From contig JABVXU010000022.1 in the NCBI GenBank assembly GCA_013365365.1, forward strand, positions 62,001 to 126,000: a DNA stretch of 64,000 nucleotides, read 5' to 3'. Under the pieces are notes generated by a model. That model was not told the origin of the DNA, searched no databases, and saw only the letters and a program-made list of their open reading frames with translations. Shown in pieces: positions 23,901 to 37,218 of the stretch. Positions within the stretch are counted from its first letter, which is position 1, and every line of letters starts with the position of its first letter. Source of the DNA: Cruorifilaria tuberocauda (taxonomy: Eukaryota > Nematoda > Chromadorea > Rhabditida > Onchocercidae). The translations under genes and the position numbers were made by a program.

Positions 23901-26900
23901 CTATTTCATTTACGGAATAGATTATTAGTTGTAATTAATCAGTTATGAGAGTAAAATTGTGACTTTTTGACCGATATCACAGTACAACAAACAAATGACT
24001 TGTGATAAATTACTTGAAATTTGCCTACATATAATTACATTTCCAATGAAAAAGAGTGGCGCATCTTGGACACAAAAGTTTTCATAAAATATGAAAGACA
24101 AGCTTATCATATAGGAATTATTTAAGAATAAAATAAATAATCTAACGAATTGTCTGCTCGTCAAAATCATCTGAATCTTTGATACTTTCGTACGTAGCTA
24201 CCAGATCTCGAACGTACTGTTCCACACGATCTTGCACGAAAGTACGATAACACAAAGGTATTCCTGGTGGCGTTTGCAGCTGTTTTTGCACTTCTGCCCA
24301 ACGACGCACCAAGAATTGGAGCGAAAAAAGATGTCTAAAGAAATATTTTAGAAACTTTCAGGAAATGTATTCCTGACCTGAAACAACACTGTATTCAAAA
24401 ATACTTCTAAATTCAAATATGTCATATCACAATAGAGAAATAAGCATACGCCCTTTTCTTGATAATTTGATCGCGCTCTTTCCAAAAATTTGGCGAATCG
24501 CTTTGCTCTTCCTCCTCTCCACTTAATCTGTTAGATAATGGCGATTTCGATAACCCAACAAAGTTGCTATCAATTTTAGCTTGTTGTATGTCTCTCTGAA
24601 ATATGAACGAAAGTTTCTCTGCATCATTCTTAAGCGAACAACTGCGATCACCGTGTATATTGATATTCACACGTCCAGATAATGGTGATACAGTTGTCTT
24701 CACTAGCACTTCTCTTTTGTAATACTCCTTACGAATCAGTAGTTGTTCACATCTTCGAGCTTCCTCTGAAATAGATAAATTGTTAAATTAGTATCCTTTC
24801 AATCTTTTTAAGCAAAACATACCCTTTCGAGCTCTCCACAACATTTCTGGCACTAAAGGTTTGCTTTCGTCACCTTCCCAGCAATGGTCAAGTAACCATC
24901 TTAACTGTCCTACAAGTTGTTTCGCTTTGGTGATTTCTTTTTGGTCAATAAGCTGTTTTCTGAAAAACATGAGCGAATACTGGAAAGATTTAAATGACAC
25001 AGCGAACAAATTGATGACACACGGTAGGTTATACTCGAAAAGACCACTTCAAGAATCCTAAACTGAGTGTCTTACTTAAGCTTAATCAAAACTTACTTCT
25101 GAATGATATCACGCCAGTACTTGTATTTATCAAAGAAGAAATCAAATTCCTTCCTCCATTTTGACAAATTGAGGTACTGGGAACTGTAACGTGCTTGAGC
25201 GTAAACCTAGGAACACAGCAATATGCCAGGTTTCATGACTATCAAACACAAGTAATATTTGCAAAATTCTGTCACTGTTGATCGCTTCTCATCTATATTC
25301 GAAGGAAAAAGTGTGGTTATCAACTGAAGTACATTAAAAAAAGTTAAAATTAACCTCAAAAAAACTAAATTAAAATTTCCGAAAATTTTCTGAAATAGAC
25401 AACAGTGTCATTGTTGCTGATATTATTCTGATATCCTATAGCGGTATTTTCTATTGTCATAAAAAATGACAGATTTAGAGGAATGCAATTTACCACGTAA
25501 TTGTATGTTTTCGGGAATATATGCTTAATTTCGCTCGGCTCACTCCAATTAACAACAGGTACGTCTTCCGGTGGATGTGGTGGGCACAATCCATTCCCTC
25601 CTCTTCGCCTTACACTTCGCTGAAAAAAGCAAAGTTCACCTGATATCTAATTACTATTATGTTGCAATTCCTGAGAAAACTCATACTTTCCGAAATTGTT
25701 TCGTTATTTGTGCAGCAGCTTTCGATTGCTCATCAGCCACTCTAACTTCTCCTAACATTTCCGATGCTTCATATCCGACAACATTCTGGTAATCAGTATT
25801 AGGAGATCGGTTTACTGCTTCATCTGCAAAATGACCCAAAATAATTATAACTAATGGATTGATTCAATAAAATTTAAGATAGACTTGGTGTCAAAAATAA
25901 GTCTTTTTCTTTGGTTTTATTTGGCTTTAAATAATACTTATTCATTATAAAAGATAAGCAAAATTAGTTATCAACAAGGCTACTCATCTAAAATATTATA
26001 CGAAGATTTATGTTAAAAAACGTCTTACATTATACTACTTCTCAAGATTTAAATTAAACCTAGTGAATGCTTTTAGCATGTTACTGTGACTTCATATATT
26101 CACGGAAATCTAATAAAAAAATGCTGTTTGCAATGATCCTGAAAGAATCCTGAAAGAAAAAGAATTTTGCCTTTGCTAGGCATTTGTTTTCTGATGAAAA
26201 ATGAGGAAAAGATCATAAGAGAGCAATAATGAAGTAATTTTTATTCAACATGAATACAGCTATCATGCTAAAATAACTATTTTTTAAGCCGAACAAGAAC
26301 TAAATGTATCGCTATCACACAGTAGCAACAAATTAAAAAATCGTACGCGTATAGTTTCTTAAAACGAAAGTCCCCATCAACAGCTTCAATTGAACAATCT
26401 TCTAAACTCACAAATGGATTAAACAAAACAAACATTGTTACAAAACATCTTTCTTCTACTTATTTTTAAATAATTCCGATTTTTTCATCTTGATTTCAGA
26501 TTTTACACACTGACGTATTCGAAAGGCAGCTATACGAACAAAAGAAAAGAAAACCATGTTTTACTTTATTCTTTCAAGAAAAGTTTGGGTTATCAAATGC
26601 GGCTAGCTTTGATGAATTCTCATTTAAACTTGTGTCACATGTTTAAAACTAAAATGATTCTAACTCAGTGCTTTCACTTCTGGACGACTTTCTAATATAA
26701 GTTCTGTCCAATACATGAAAAAAGATTAAGTAAAATCATTCATGGACACGAAGTTCTATTGAAATTTCATAACTTGAAGCAAAAAAACCTGAAAATCAAT
26801 CTCATTTTAATTTGACATCATTACCATAAACGTTTTTTGACTGCTCATCAGGTCTATTTCCGTCAGTCATTATAGGTGATGTATCAGATTCGTCGGATTC

Positions 26901-26984
26901 ATCAAACGGTACAAATTGATGGCTAAGGTCGGCATAGACAAGCGGTTCTTCCGATGTAGCTTCCTTTACAGTTGTAGTACTCAT
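17942..26984 (-). CDS. Large probable nuclear protein, family not recognised
   Basis: Nineteen exons on the minus strand join in phase from ATG 26984 to the stop at 17942, giving about 1147 residues. In plus coordinates from the 5' end: 26825-26984, 25687-25823, 25494-25619, 25097-25206, 24823-24959, 24450-24765, 24147-24334, 23319-23735, 23056-23142, 22808-22933, 22498-22563, 20675-21080, 20329-20511, 20084-20182, 19508-19667, 18991-19257, 18325-18607, 18202-18261, 17942-18057. Visible features: an acidic start, basic patches (RKRSVRRRGGN, RPKRHIKAPQR, EVPLKKKQKQ) like nuclear localisation signals, an aromatic- and charge-rich helical section (residues about 150-230), acidic Ser stretches, and a triple 10-residue repeat. 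No catalytic motif is seen. The basic motifs suggest a chromatin or nuclear role, but this is inference. Alternative: if the intron after 24147 is not removed, the protein ends at 24142 (390 residues) and the rest belongs to a second gene. Confidence 0.62.
20861..20950 (-). repeat. Three 30-bp coding repeats in the unrecognised nuclear protein gene
   Basis: Three adjacent imperfect 30-bp units (20861-20890, 20891-20920, 20921-20950) encode ten-residue Ser-rich units ending GIKS or GVKS (SSLGIKSSV, SSTGVKSLE, STPGIKSLEN). The period is a multiple of three, so frame is kept. This is low-complexity protein sequence, likely disordered, and a good candidate for length variation between strains. 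Confidence 0.85.
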
Positions 26985-29640
26985 CGGAAATATCTTGAAA
27001 AAGAATTTAAATATACCTATATAACAAGAAACGCACAATTACACACGAATTCCATCAAAACAGCTAACAAATTCTGTTCAAAACACAAACTTCTATCAAG
27101 CGTTTGGTACTCCTCCTAATCAATAAGAATTTCATTTTTTAATAATAGAGTTGATGAAAGTGATTGATGGAACTTAGAAATAAACGTATGAAAGTAATAT
27201 TTGGCTGGAAGTATGCTAGTCTAAGTAAATCGGCAGAATAGTACTGAAAGGCATGAACGATTTTAAAATATCCAGAAAATTAATAAAATTTGCCTTTACC
27301 GCAACATTCATTCATTTCTTGTCTAGCAATAATAACTGACACCTGAAATGTTTTAAAAAATGTAAGCTATCGATGATTTTGAATTTCTTTAGATGATAAT
27401 CAGATTTTATCTTTGTTCAGTTGATATATACATCGATACTGCATGGATGAGATATGAAAATGGAATGAAGATGTAGAGGATAGGAAGGAAAAGTTTCCAA
27501 ATATGGAAGAGGATCAGGAAAAAAACTCATCAAAACAACTCATTATTCTATTATTTCCGGATTCGCTTCCGGACATAAAGTGTCGCGCTCAGCGAAAACG
27601 TAAGGGTGAGCTGTGGGAATTAGAAAATGAATTCATCCGAATTATATAAATTTATAAAATTATCAACGCCAAGTTCTAGTGGAGAAAAAACCAGACATAT
27701 TAGCCAGTTAAACGCCACTTTTAAACTCATATTTGATTCACAGAATTCAAGAAACATTAAGTTAATTAGACTATAATAAATGCAATATTGTCAGTTAACG
27801 ATTTCCATCGACAAAATTTTATCATTTGTAAGGTTTCCCAGCATTAAAATGTTATTCACTACGTTCAGTAAAAATAAAGCTGACTTGAAATCCTATAATG
27901 ATGAGAATTTTGCACAATATGAACAGAAATACATACAAGTTTAATTTTTAGAGAAGTTTTGGGCATTTACGCAAGTAATTTAAATGTCAAATACGAATTA
28001 GCTATAATATGCGACGAAATTATGCAAATGCAGATGAGAAAATGAATCTGAGTTACTGATAGAACGCCAATATTTAACGCAACATGCCTCATATTACTCA
28101 ATGGAGACAGTTAATACACATTCACATTATCAGCTGATGTTAAGGATGGATGATGCTATCAGCAAGAACTTCTAAAGCAATGATTACTTCGAACAGAAGA
28201 AGTGGAAAAGGTTGGAAACGATGCGTGACCGAAACCAGCAAATCAACAGCTCAGGTCAAGTTAGGATATGGCGTCTTCTCATCCGTCATCAGTCTCTCAT
28301 TGCCATTTTCAGCCGGAATTTCATCTAGCAGTTGTGGTTTCTCCCAAAAACCACAACATATATAGAAACTCTCTGCTGGATCACCCTATAATCTTTAACC
28401 ATATAGAGACACGTCTTACCTAACGAAAACATACTTGCCAGTACCCTCACACAGTCTAAGTCATACCAAACCACACATCTTCCATTCATGTCCTCCGCAC
28501 TCGCTCGTAGACCTTTCGGGAAAATATTTTTCTTTTCGAGAAAGAACTGTTGCATGAAGCCAATTGCGCGCTTTTATCTTAACTTTGGAAGATTTTTAAT
28601 AGTGAAAAGGGAGCATCTCAAATTTAATCAGCTCACATCTTCTCTTTACCGATTGAACAAGCTATATTTTTCTGGAAAATCGCTCATCATACACATACTC
28701 ATATGATATTACTCAACGATACGCGCTTAATGATTAATTGATAAACTGATTAATTTTAAATGGTAAAACATACAACTAGTCACAGGAACCGTAGAAAGTA
28801 CACTATAAGTATCTGAATTCTCCATAAAATTTGCTATCATTATACACCATCGATTTAGTGCTACACAGACTGCATCCTCTAACAGCTAGAAAACCATTAG
28901 CGAGCGAGTCCACGCATGGGTCAAGGGTCATCTTAGGACTTCTGTACTGGAGATTTGGACAAGTCGAAACTATGGGAATTTAATCGCAAATTTCAGTGAT
29001 GTAGGAGAAATGTGAAAGTCAAAATATGATAAAGGAATCGACAAACAAAAAGACTGGACGGCAGAGACCACTTCAAGTATGATACGTCATGTCCATCAAC
29101 AACATTCATATACCCCGGAGCTGAGATTCATGAAACTTCCAAAGTCTTTTATTGTGGACAAGTAAACATCACTTCATGTCATGTCATTTGGTCACCAGCA
29201 ATAAATCATCACTATTTTTGTAGTGTGAGAGTGAGCAATTGATCGTTGTCATCTTTTTATTCATTTTGAAGCATATAAATTCATCACAATATAACACTGG
29301 CTGCGCAAAATATGCGATATGATTTGAAAAATTACTGGTATCTTAAAAATATAATAGCAATAAGCCCGCAGCATAAAACTGACAAATATGAATAAGCAAA
29401 GGGATTCGTATCAGAATACGAATTATTTTGGCGTGATCAATCTGCAAAAGACTAAAACAAAAGAAATCGATTTCATACAAACTATGGCATTGAAGGTAAT
29501 CTGACAGTTGCGATTGGACATTTTTGGCCTGCCTACTTTCCCGTCAGCTCAACTAAGGATTATTTTCAGGAATATATGGTAAAAAAATGCATGAACGTCA
29601 AGTTAGTAGTAATACATTTAAAAAAACAAACGTGTATTGC
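26985..29640. other. Intergenic, no gene supported
   Basis: Between the unrecognised nuclear-protein gene and DBT, both on the minus strand. Patches near 28.15-28.5 and 28.9 kb are less AT-rich and carry short ORFs (28150-28365 +, 28325-28555 -). None forms a multi-exon model or matches a known family. The promoter of the minus-strand gene is expected just above 26985. Confidence 0.45.
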
Positions 29641-32600
29641 TTATCTCAAATCGGCGACCATGGTGGATGGATTCTCGAGATACCGTTTTACTTGATTACT
29701 AAAACGAGCTACTGTGGCACCATCGATAACGCGATGATCTGCAGCCCAGGAAAACTTCACAACATTGGTTGCACAAACCTGTCAACATGCGAAATTAGTT
29801 ATCAGCTTTTGACCTAAATTTTCCATAAATATTCTGCAAGGAAGATATTCAAATCCAGTTTCACGCTTTTTATTGCAAGAATGCTCAGCAGAGTAAATGA
29901 AATATTTATCTGTTACACCTCAAAAGTACGCTATCAGTCTGAAGTGTGGAGAATCAGTGCATGTTTTACTGAAGCAAATCTTACAAAATAATGTTTCTGA
30001 AGCAACTCACATTTCCCTGCTTGTCAAGTCGAGGCAATTTAGAAATTCGTCCAATTGCTCCAATCGCAAGCTGAGGTGGCATAATCACTGGAGAAAAATA
30101 AGTACCGCCAATCTGCAAATTTATTAAAGAATTTTTTATGACATTCTTTCTATAACACCTTAAAACAACGGTGGAAATCTTTCCTGGCCAATATTAGATA
30201 TATAAGATACTTGCAAATTTTTTCTTATGAGATAATGCTGGAAATGTCACACTTCTAGGCTCAGTGTAATTGTAACATTTCAAGGAAGGCCTAATGCACA
30301 GAGAGGAATGGATTCAAGTTTAATTTTAATCAATGATATAGTTCATTCTTTTTCGTTACTCGTTGGCAACGACAGCAAGTTAAGTTTAACAGTGATCCTT
30401 TCTATCGAGCAATCACATGCCAAAAAAATCTATCTTTAAATTTTGAACGTAAGATACTTGTCCAATGATCAGATTGTATATGTCAATGCATCCCAAATGA
30501 ATAGTTTAGCAGATCTTTGAGTGATCAAATGGGTTATTTAAATTTTTCTTATTTTCATGAAAATTTTCAGCCTCAAAAATATCTCACCACGCCTATATTG
30601 GACAGCACAAACGTTCCATCCTTAAGATCTTCTGGATCCATTTTCATCTTACTACTAGCTTCCTGAAGACGATTCAGTTCCGCAGCAATCTCCCATAGTG
30701 TGCGCTGTTCACAGTGTTTGATGTTTGGTACTATTAGACCTTCTGGTGTATCCATGGCTATTGATATGTTATGGGACGCCTAAAAAACTTGGTAGAATAA
30801 CTGATAATACGTGAGACAATGTTTTTAACTTAAACGCTTAAAACTAATCTACGATATCTAATATCTCAAATCAAAAAATGCATCACATAAGATGCTCTTT
30901 CACTTCAATACTATTTGATGAAGGCTTTCGAACTTTTAAAGAAATAGATACTCTTATTATTCTTGTATGTATGCAAGACAATTTTCGAAATGTTATTTGA
31001 CTTTATGCAAGTCAAATAATATTTCGAAAATTGCATCTAATTTGACTTAATTTTATAAGACTTTCTCTTAGTCAATTTCTTGTCTGATCAAAATTTAAAA
31101 TCAAATAACGCATTGCGTCAAATGAGGAAAGATTTCCCACACTAATAAAGATGTAATCCTGACATCTCACCAAACATACACCATATATAAATTTTTTTCT
31201 GCTTCTCTGTTAACATCATTAAAAGCAGATAATTTATCACTCAAAACAAGCTTATAACAGGAAACTTAGATGTGGATAACGTAAATCAACTTACTTTGCA
31301 AATGACATTTTCCACATTTTTGTCCATTATGGCATTAAGCCTTGGAAATTTCTTTAAAGCAAGAGATACAACTTTGATAATAATAGGCATAAAACTCATG
31401 CGAACATTGTATGCCTGTTCAAATTTTTTTAGCTCCTCTCGTATTGTTATTAACTGATCAAAGTTCACCTAAAGCGGAATCCTTGTTTAAAACCTACTGG
31501 ATGTTGTTTTCTTTTCGGTATAGCGAAACTTTTATCTTAACAATCATCTTCTTTAATTTCTAGCTTATATTCATCACTCTGCAATGTTTGTGTTAAGGGA
31601 TGACATTTTTTTCTATAAAAAAAATGTGAAGTATTCTTCAATCTAATTTTTTTTTATTTCAACAATCAAAAAAAATCCAAATACTACAGTTTAACTGCGT
31701 ATATAAATTTACTAACCTCGTGAAATAAATTGGTAATAAAACTGTAACGATACAAAATAAATATTACCTCATCGCAAAAACCAAGATGTGGTATTTTCAA
31801 AGATTCAGTCATTGACTTAACCATAGCACGAGTGTAGCCGCGTACAGGGATCACCTTATCTTCTTTCAACACTTCACACTGAAAATGCCACTGATTTGAT
31901 AACTGTGGTTTTTTATTTTATAAGTGCAACAGTTGCTCGATTCGCCATATTTTTAGCTAAATAACTTGTCACCACGATGTCTTTACGAACCTGTCACACT
32001 AACATGTATAATGCTCTATACCTTTTCTGGCAACAAAGAATGAGACAGTGTTGATGCTGCACTTGTGGTATGAAGCGTCACATCTACAAATGATGTTTCT
32101 ACAGCTGCAGTCGTCGACAAATCTGAACATTTATATGTCTTGATGGAACAGGATTTTTCCAAGGTAAATTAAAATACTGTACTACATAGCGAAGAATGTA
32201 AAAATGCACAAAGATGTTATAACATTGGTAACTTAATTTAGTTCTCTTGATAGCTGTTCATTGTGCTCCATTTTAAGAAGTATGCAAAATCATCTCTTTA
32301 ATTTCCCCAAAACTGCGAGTAGCAGTAGGGTTTAAGTATAGTGGTGTTCTGATAAACCGTTGTAAATTTATTTGAAAATAATATCCATAAAAAAACATGA
32401 TAATATAAACTCTTACTAGTTTGGCGTTCGATATACCGAATAACATCATCCTTCAAAATACGTCCACTAAGACCTGTTCCAGTGATTTCATTCAAATTTA
32501 CCTTAAAATCACTGAGTGAATAATTGTTCATAAAACAAAATAACGCTATACTATTTTTTAACAGTGGACTTAAGAATATATAAATCTAAAAAATGGAACT

Positions 32601-35255
32601 TCCTCAAGAGGAACCCAAAAATTCGGTTTGGAAAAGGTGATGAAGGCCACAAAATCCAATTTAAACAATGAGTTTTCTTGACATATTACCATATTGTATT
32701 ATTTAAAACTGTTATCTTCTTCTCCCTTTACCATTTATGCCCATTTTTATGGAAACTTTTTAACTATGACAATTTTTCAACAAAAAGAGGCATAGTGATA
32801 AAAAATAGTTGCTAAATAAAAAAAAAGAAATAAACGAAGTACCCCTTTTTCCTTAGCAAACTGTCGAACCGGCGGAGTAGCAAGAACTTTCTTTGTTTCT
32901 TGAACATCTTCTGAAGTGATCGTTTCTGCCTTCATTTTCTCATTAAGACTTTCTTCTAAAATATTAATATGAGGAAGTTAAATAAAAAAAAAATTTTTAA
33001 CAAAAAATCAATTAATTCCTCATTACTCATTGGTCGGCACACGCTTGTGGTAGGAGAAAATAAACTGTTGATGTTAGCATTAATCCTTATGCATAAAAAA
33101 GTTATCGCCCAAATGAATCACAAATATTATCTAACAAACATCACACTAAAGTTGCTCAGTTGACAGAACCAACGTGTTAAATAGTTCTGCACTCTACAAA
33201 AAATCTTTTTGCGACTTAAGCCAATCGGAAAGCTGCGACATTAACATCAATTTGACTTTGAACTGACATGAAAAACAAAAAAATGATATCTCATCTTTCC
33301 CAACTCTTCCAAACACAACTCAATTTGAATTAAAGAACGCTTGTAGAAAGAGATAAACAGAAAAGAAATAAACACCAGTATCAACGTTTGCAATTTCGAT
33401 GTCCACAAGAGTTGTGCCCACCTTCGCCACATCTTCAATATTGTAATACCTACAACGAATTATTTTAAACTTGCAGATTTTTGATACAGAGAAAATTAGG
33501 TATCAAGTTTTTTATTCCGAAGAACAAAAATTAACATCAATAAAAATAACATCAAGAATATAGTTACAGAAACAGTTTACATTTAAAAAAACGGGATATA
33601 ATCAAACTCACAATTTTTTAATGATACCATCATAACGGCTAGTGATTGTAACCGATGCCTTATCACTCTGCACTTCGCAAATGTTATCGAACTGAGCAAC
33701 ATGATCGCCTTCTTTCACATACCATTCTTTAATCTGAAAATTATACTCAAAGATCATGATGCTTTTTGAAGATTATCAATTAGACAAGTCTTTTGAAGCT
33801 TAATATTTCAATAATTTCGAAAAATAAAAAATGTACGAAATTGCAGGAAAAAAAAAACAAAAACTTACGCACTAAACATTCCAAATTACAGTTCTTTCGT
33901 CTGTAAAGTATTTATATAACACTAAGATTGCTGTATTTTATAATGTAAGGCCATTTATTATCCTGTATTTATTTAGATGATAGCGGATAATGTGGCACTT
34001 TTATAGTCACAACGCACATAAAATATTCACTAAAGTAATTTTCACATCATTGATGGAAATGATAACTTACTTGCACTTCAGCGATGCCTTCACCAATATC
34101 TGATAATTTAAACTGCACAAGCGGGAAAAACTGGGCTGAAATTTTTTAAAAATGTGAAATTCGGTCCTTGCGGAAACAATTCAATCATTTGCACTTCAAG
34201 CAACTGTTTAATTGTGGATTTCTCTACTTTAGCGCTTCCCGAAATGGTTCGTAGTTCCAACTTTCAATAAATTCCACTCGATCTATCGCCTATTTAGCAT
34301 GGTATCAATGCGCAATCAATTCTCAATAAAAGCTTTGCAGCAATCTAATAAAAGTTAGCAGATGAACAACAACAATAGCAAAATTAATTAACAAAAAGTG
34401 TTGCTGGAGCAAATGAGATTCCGTACTCATTGGTTTAGAATTAGAGTGATAAGAAATCTCGATCCAAGTTCCTGGTGGCTCAATAATGACACAAATAGAA
34501 TGAAAGGGCACATGCAAGAAATCTGGTGTGTAGTAGAAGCGTATACGGGTCTTTTTTTCATTTTCTCCTACTTAACTTTTTCCTCTTCTCCTTCTCTCAT
34601 TCTTCTTGTCTTTTCTTTCTCCTTCCTTCCTATTCTTCTCTTCCAGTTGCGAAACTCTCGAACTGCTTTACAAGAGTGGTGAAGAAAGTAAAGCAGTGAG
34701 ATGTAGAAATGAATGTTGTTAAGATATAGGTCCTATCCAAAAATCTGCTTACTCCGTATCATTGATATCACCTATTTAAAACAACTATTGTGCATTCGTT
34801 TACATTTTTATAAAGAGATAATGGCATGGTAAACACAAGAATTTCAGCATTACAATCTGAGAGCTGTAAAGATTTCTCCCAGAACTTCTTGTTATTTCAA
34901 GTTTGAAAGCTTCTTTTTCGCTTCCCTGTCATATATTTTTCCAATTCTTGCTAGAATAACAAACAGGCCCGTTTAATGCGTGCTTTATCCACGGGATACG
35001 GATTCACTGATGGCGTATGATCTCTCTCGGATATGCTTTATAATGGATCGAAGAAAATCACAATAAATTACCGAATAAAATAGCATTAAGTGTTTGAGGG
35101 CAATCTCTCCAAGAAGGATTGCTTTACACCCGAATGAATAAGAAAACAGCCATTTAATGAGGAAAAGATGGAAGATAAAGGCGCATACCCATTGAATTGA
35201 ACAACATTCTACGATTTAACAAATGTAATCCTCGTCGACATATCAGTGATATCAT
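29641..35255 (-). CDS. DBT: Branched-chain alpha-keto acid dehydrogenase E2 (lipoamide acyltransferase)
   Basis: Twelve minus-strand exons join in phase to 447 residues (human 482): 35189-35255, 34071-34135, 33612-33733, 33376-33449, 32843-32955, 32417-32501, 32022-32122, 31768-31878, 31295-31468, 30588-30779, 30011-30112, 29641-29778. E2 is the core of the mitochondrial complex that degrades Val, Leu and Ile keto acids, passing the acyl group from lipoate to CoA. Domains in order: a short Arg-rich presequence ([16 protein letters not shown]), a lipoyl domain with the modified Lys in [17 protein letters not shown], a subunit-binding domain ([13 protein letters not shown]...[18 protein letters not shown]), and the catalytic domain with [21 protein letters not shown] and the active-site motif DHRVIDGA. 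The [12 protein letters not shown] and KEWYVKEGD segments separate it from pyruvate or 2-oxoglutarate E2. The start ATG follows a TTTTCAG site by one base, suiting trans-splicing. Confidence 0.95.
30979..31033. repeat. 23-bp hairpin in a DBT intron
   Basis: The arms 30979-31001 and 31011-31033 are reverse complements with one mismatch (a G-T pair in RNA on one strand), separated by a 9-nt loop. The structure sits in the intron between DBT exons 30588-30779 and 31295-31468. Its size (about 55 nt) is like a precursor microRNA, but it may be a chance or relic palindrome in AT-rich DNA. Confidence 0.8.
34551..34645. repeat. Polypyrimidine tract in DBT intron 1
   Basis: About 95 bp that are mostly C and T on the plus strand (purine-rich on the DBT transcript), with few interruptions. 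Such tracts can adopt triplex structures. No coding role. Confidence 0.7.
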
Positions 35256-37218
35256 TCTGAAAAGATATTTTGTTACAATTAACACATCATTACAACATTC
35301 CTTATCACTATCGTTTTGATAAAAAAGTAATATAATTTGTACAGATCAGTATGACAATATGACACAGAAACCGCAACAATTTCAGTTTCGTCGCTAAAAT
35401 ACCATAAAAACTAATTCTGTCACTGCGACTCAAATAAGTTATACAGCTAGTTCAATATTCATTGGATATAGACATCTCAAGTTGCAAGTGCTTTATTGAA
35501 GTAATGATTTGTTGCGCTTATTTAATGTTAGCTAATTCTATTATGTAGAACGTCTTAGGGATTGAAACCTTTGTGATAAGAACACCATTAAAAATAAAGT
35601 TATTTTTCAGTCTTTTCTCCGATACTTATAAATATCTGCAAGATTTCTAATTTGACAATAAATATCAGCAACTTGTCGAAAATTCAACCGAAATACTTGG
35701 TAATATATCGAAGTTACTCAACTATACAGGAATTTGATATAAGGATGCCATGTTTCAAGAGACATTCTTACATTAAAATTAATTTTAGCATAAAAACTAC
35801 GCTCTTCGAGACTGATCAAACAAATACTCATTAGAACTTTGTTCGGCATCTTCAACATTTTCTCTTCATTTTGAAATTCAAGCACTAATTTAGTAATCAA
35901 TAGAAAACCAGAGGGTAAAAATGCTAAATTGGTTTGATAATTTGATTTGATCCTCTCTTTCGTATCATCTTTACCAATGAAATTCAAGCATCACTGAGAA
36001 GCGAACGAAATAAAGAATGAGGAGGGAGCAGTGGAGCATTCTACCAGTGGTCGACTGCTTCCAATAAGTAAACATTATGAGGGCCGGTTTAGACAATGTT
36101 AGCACCTTTCTTACCACCATCGCTACAGTCACAAGACCGCCATGTTGTGATACCGAGACTTGGAAGTACCACGACTCAAACATCCATGCTCTCCCTATAG
36201 CGCTTCTCCCCTCTTCCTCTCTTTTCCCCAGTAATGTCAATTGTCACTATCAGCTCACTCATAAGTTCGAGTGCGTTGAAAGCAATTAAAAACTTATTTT
36301 AAAATTGAAATATTTGAAAGGACAAAGTTTAAAAAATGTTCTTTAAAAAAATTAAGAATACTGTTCTAGACGTCTTTACAATGAGAAGCAAATACTATTT
36401 TTTTAATTTTTTAAAATAACATTTTTAAAACTTTTCGAGAGCTTATCTGTAAATGCATCTTATGAATCGGTATTTTTTATTCAGTCAAACAGAAAGAAAT
36501 TATTTATCTAATCTTCAAATTCCTACATATTGTAAATACTATTTTGCAAAAAACTATTTTATCCAAACAACAAATAGCAATGACAAAAAAAAACTCTTAT
36601 CACTTGGAATTTAGCTCAGAAAGCGAATAAAAATTAATCACAGTAAGATAATTTTGATTTTAAAGTTAAAAGAGAAATAGCAATAAACGAAATGCCGATA
36701 ACTTAAAATAAATAAATATGGTAGATTGCGTAAGTATAACGAAAAAGTAAATTCATAAATTAGCATCAATATGAGGGATTAATTCCTCAATTTTAAACTA
36801 ATCAAATTAGGGCGAAGATTAGGTCTCAAATCCGAACGCGTCATCAAGGTAGCATTTTCAACTATTTGAGAAAATGATAATTATGCTTACTTTTTACAAT
36901 TCCATTATTTCAGTTGTCTATGAGTGACACATTTGTTAATCCAACGCGGCTAGTTGAATCATAAAATTTGGCTTTAAAATTTATGGTTTCTTTCTGATAT
37001 AATGTATTGTAGGTCGAATAGTTGGATCAAGCTGACAAATGCAATTTTACTGTTCAATCATTTGCATATTTTGGAAGATTTTGCATACGCAATAATAATA
37101 TATAATGATAGAAACTTGTCAAACAATTTCATAAGCCTTTGCTATCGACGTGGCGTTGGAATCTAACTTTAATAGAAGACTCGTTCGGAGCTGTAATCAT
37201 AAACTTGAACTATTACAA
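35256..37218. promoter_or_regulatory. Divergent intergenic region with a possible promoter near 36.0-36.25 kb
   Basis: This separates DBT (-) from the PDZ gene (+). Positions about 35990-36250 are much richer in G+C than the flanks and contain CCGCCATGTT at 36137-36146, a match to the YY1-type CCGCCATNTT element. It could be a promoter of either gene. A small open stretch at 36915-36956 (MSDTFVNPTRL...) does not splice in phase to the PDZ gene and is left unassigned. Confidence 0.25.

Noticed and set aside
35971..36289. ORFs on both strands in the G+C-richer block
   Set aside because: They lack a family match and do not splice in phase to DBT or the PDZ gene; the block is more likely regulatory.
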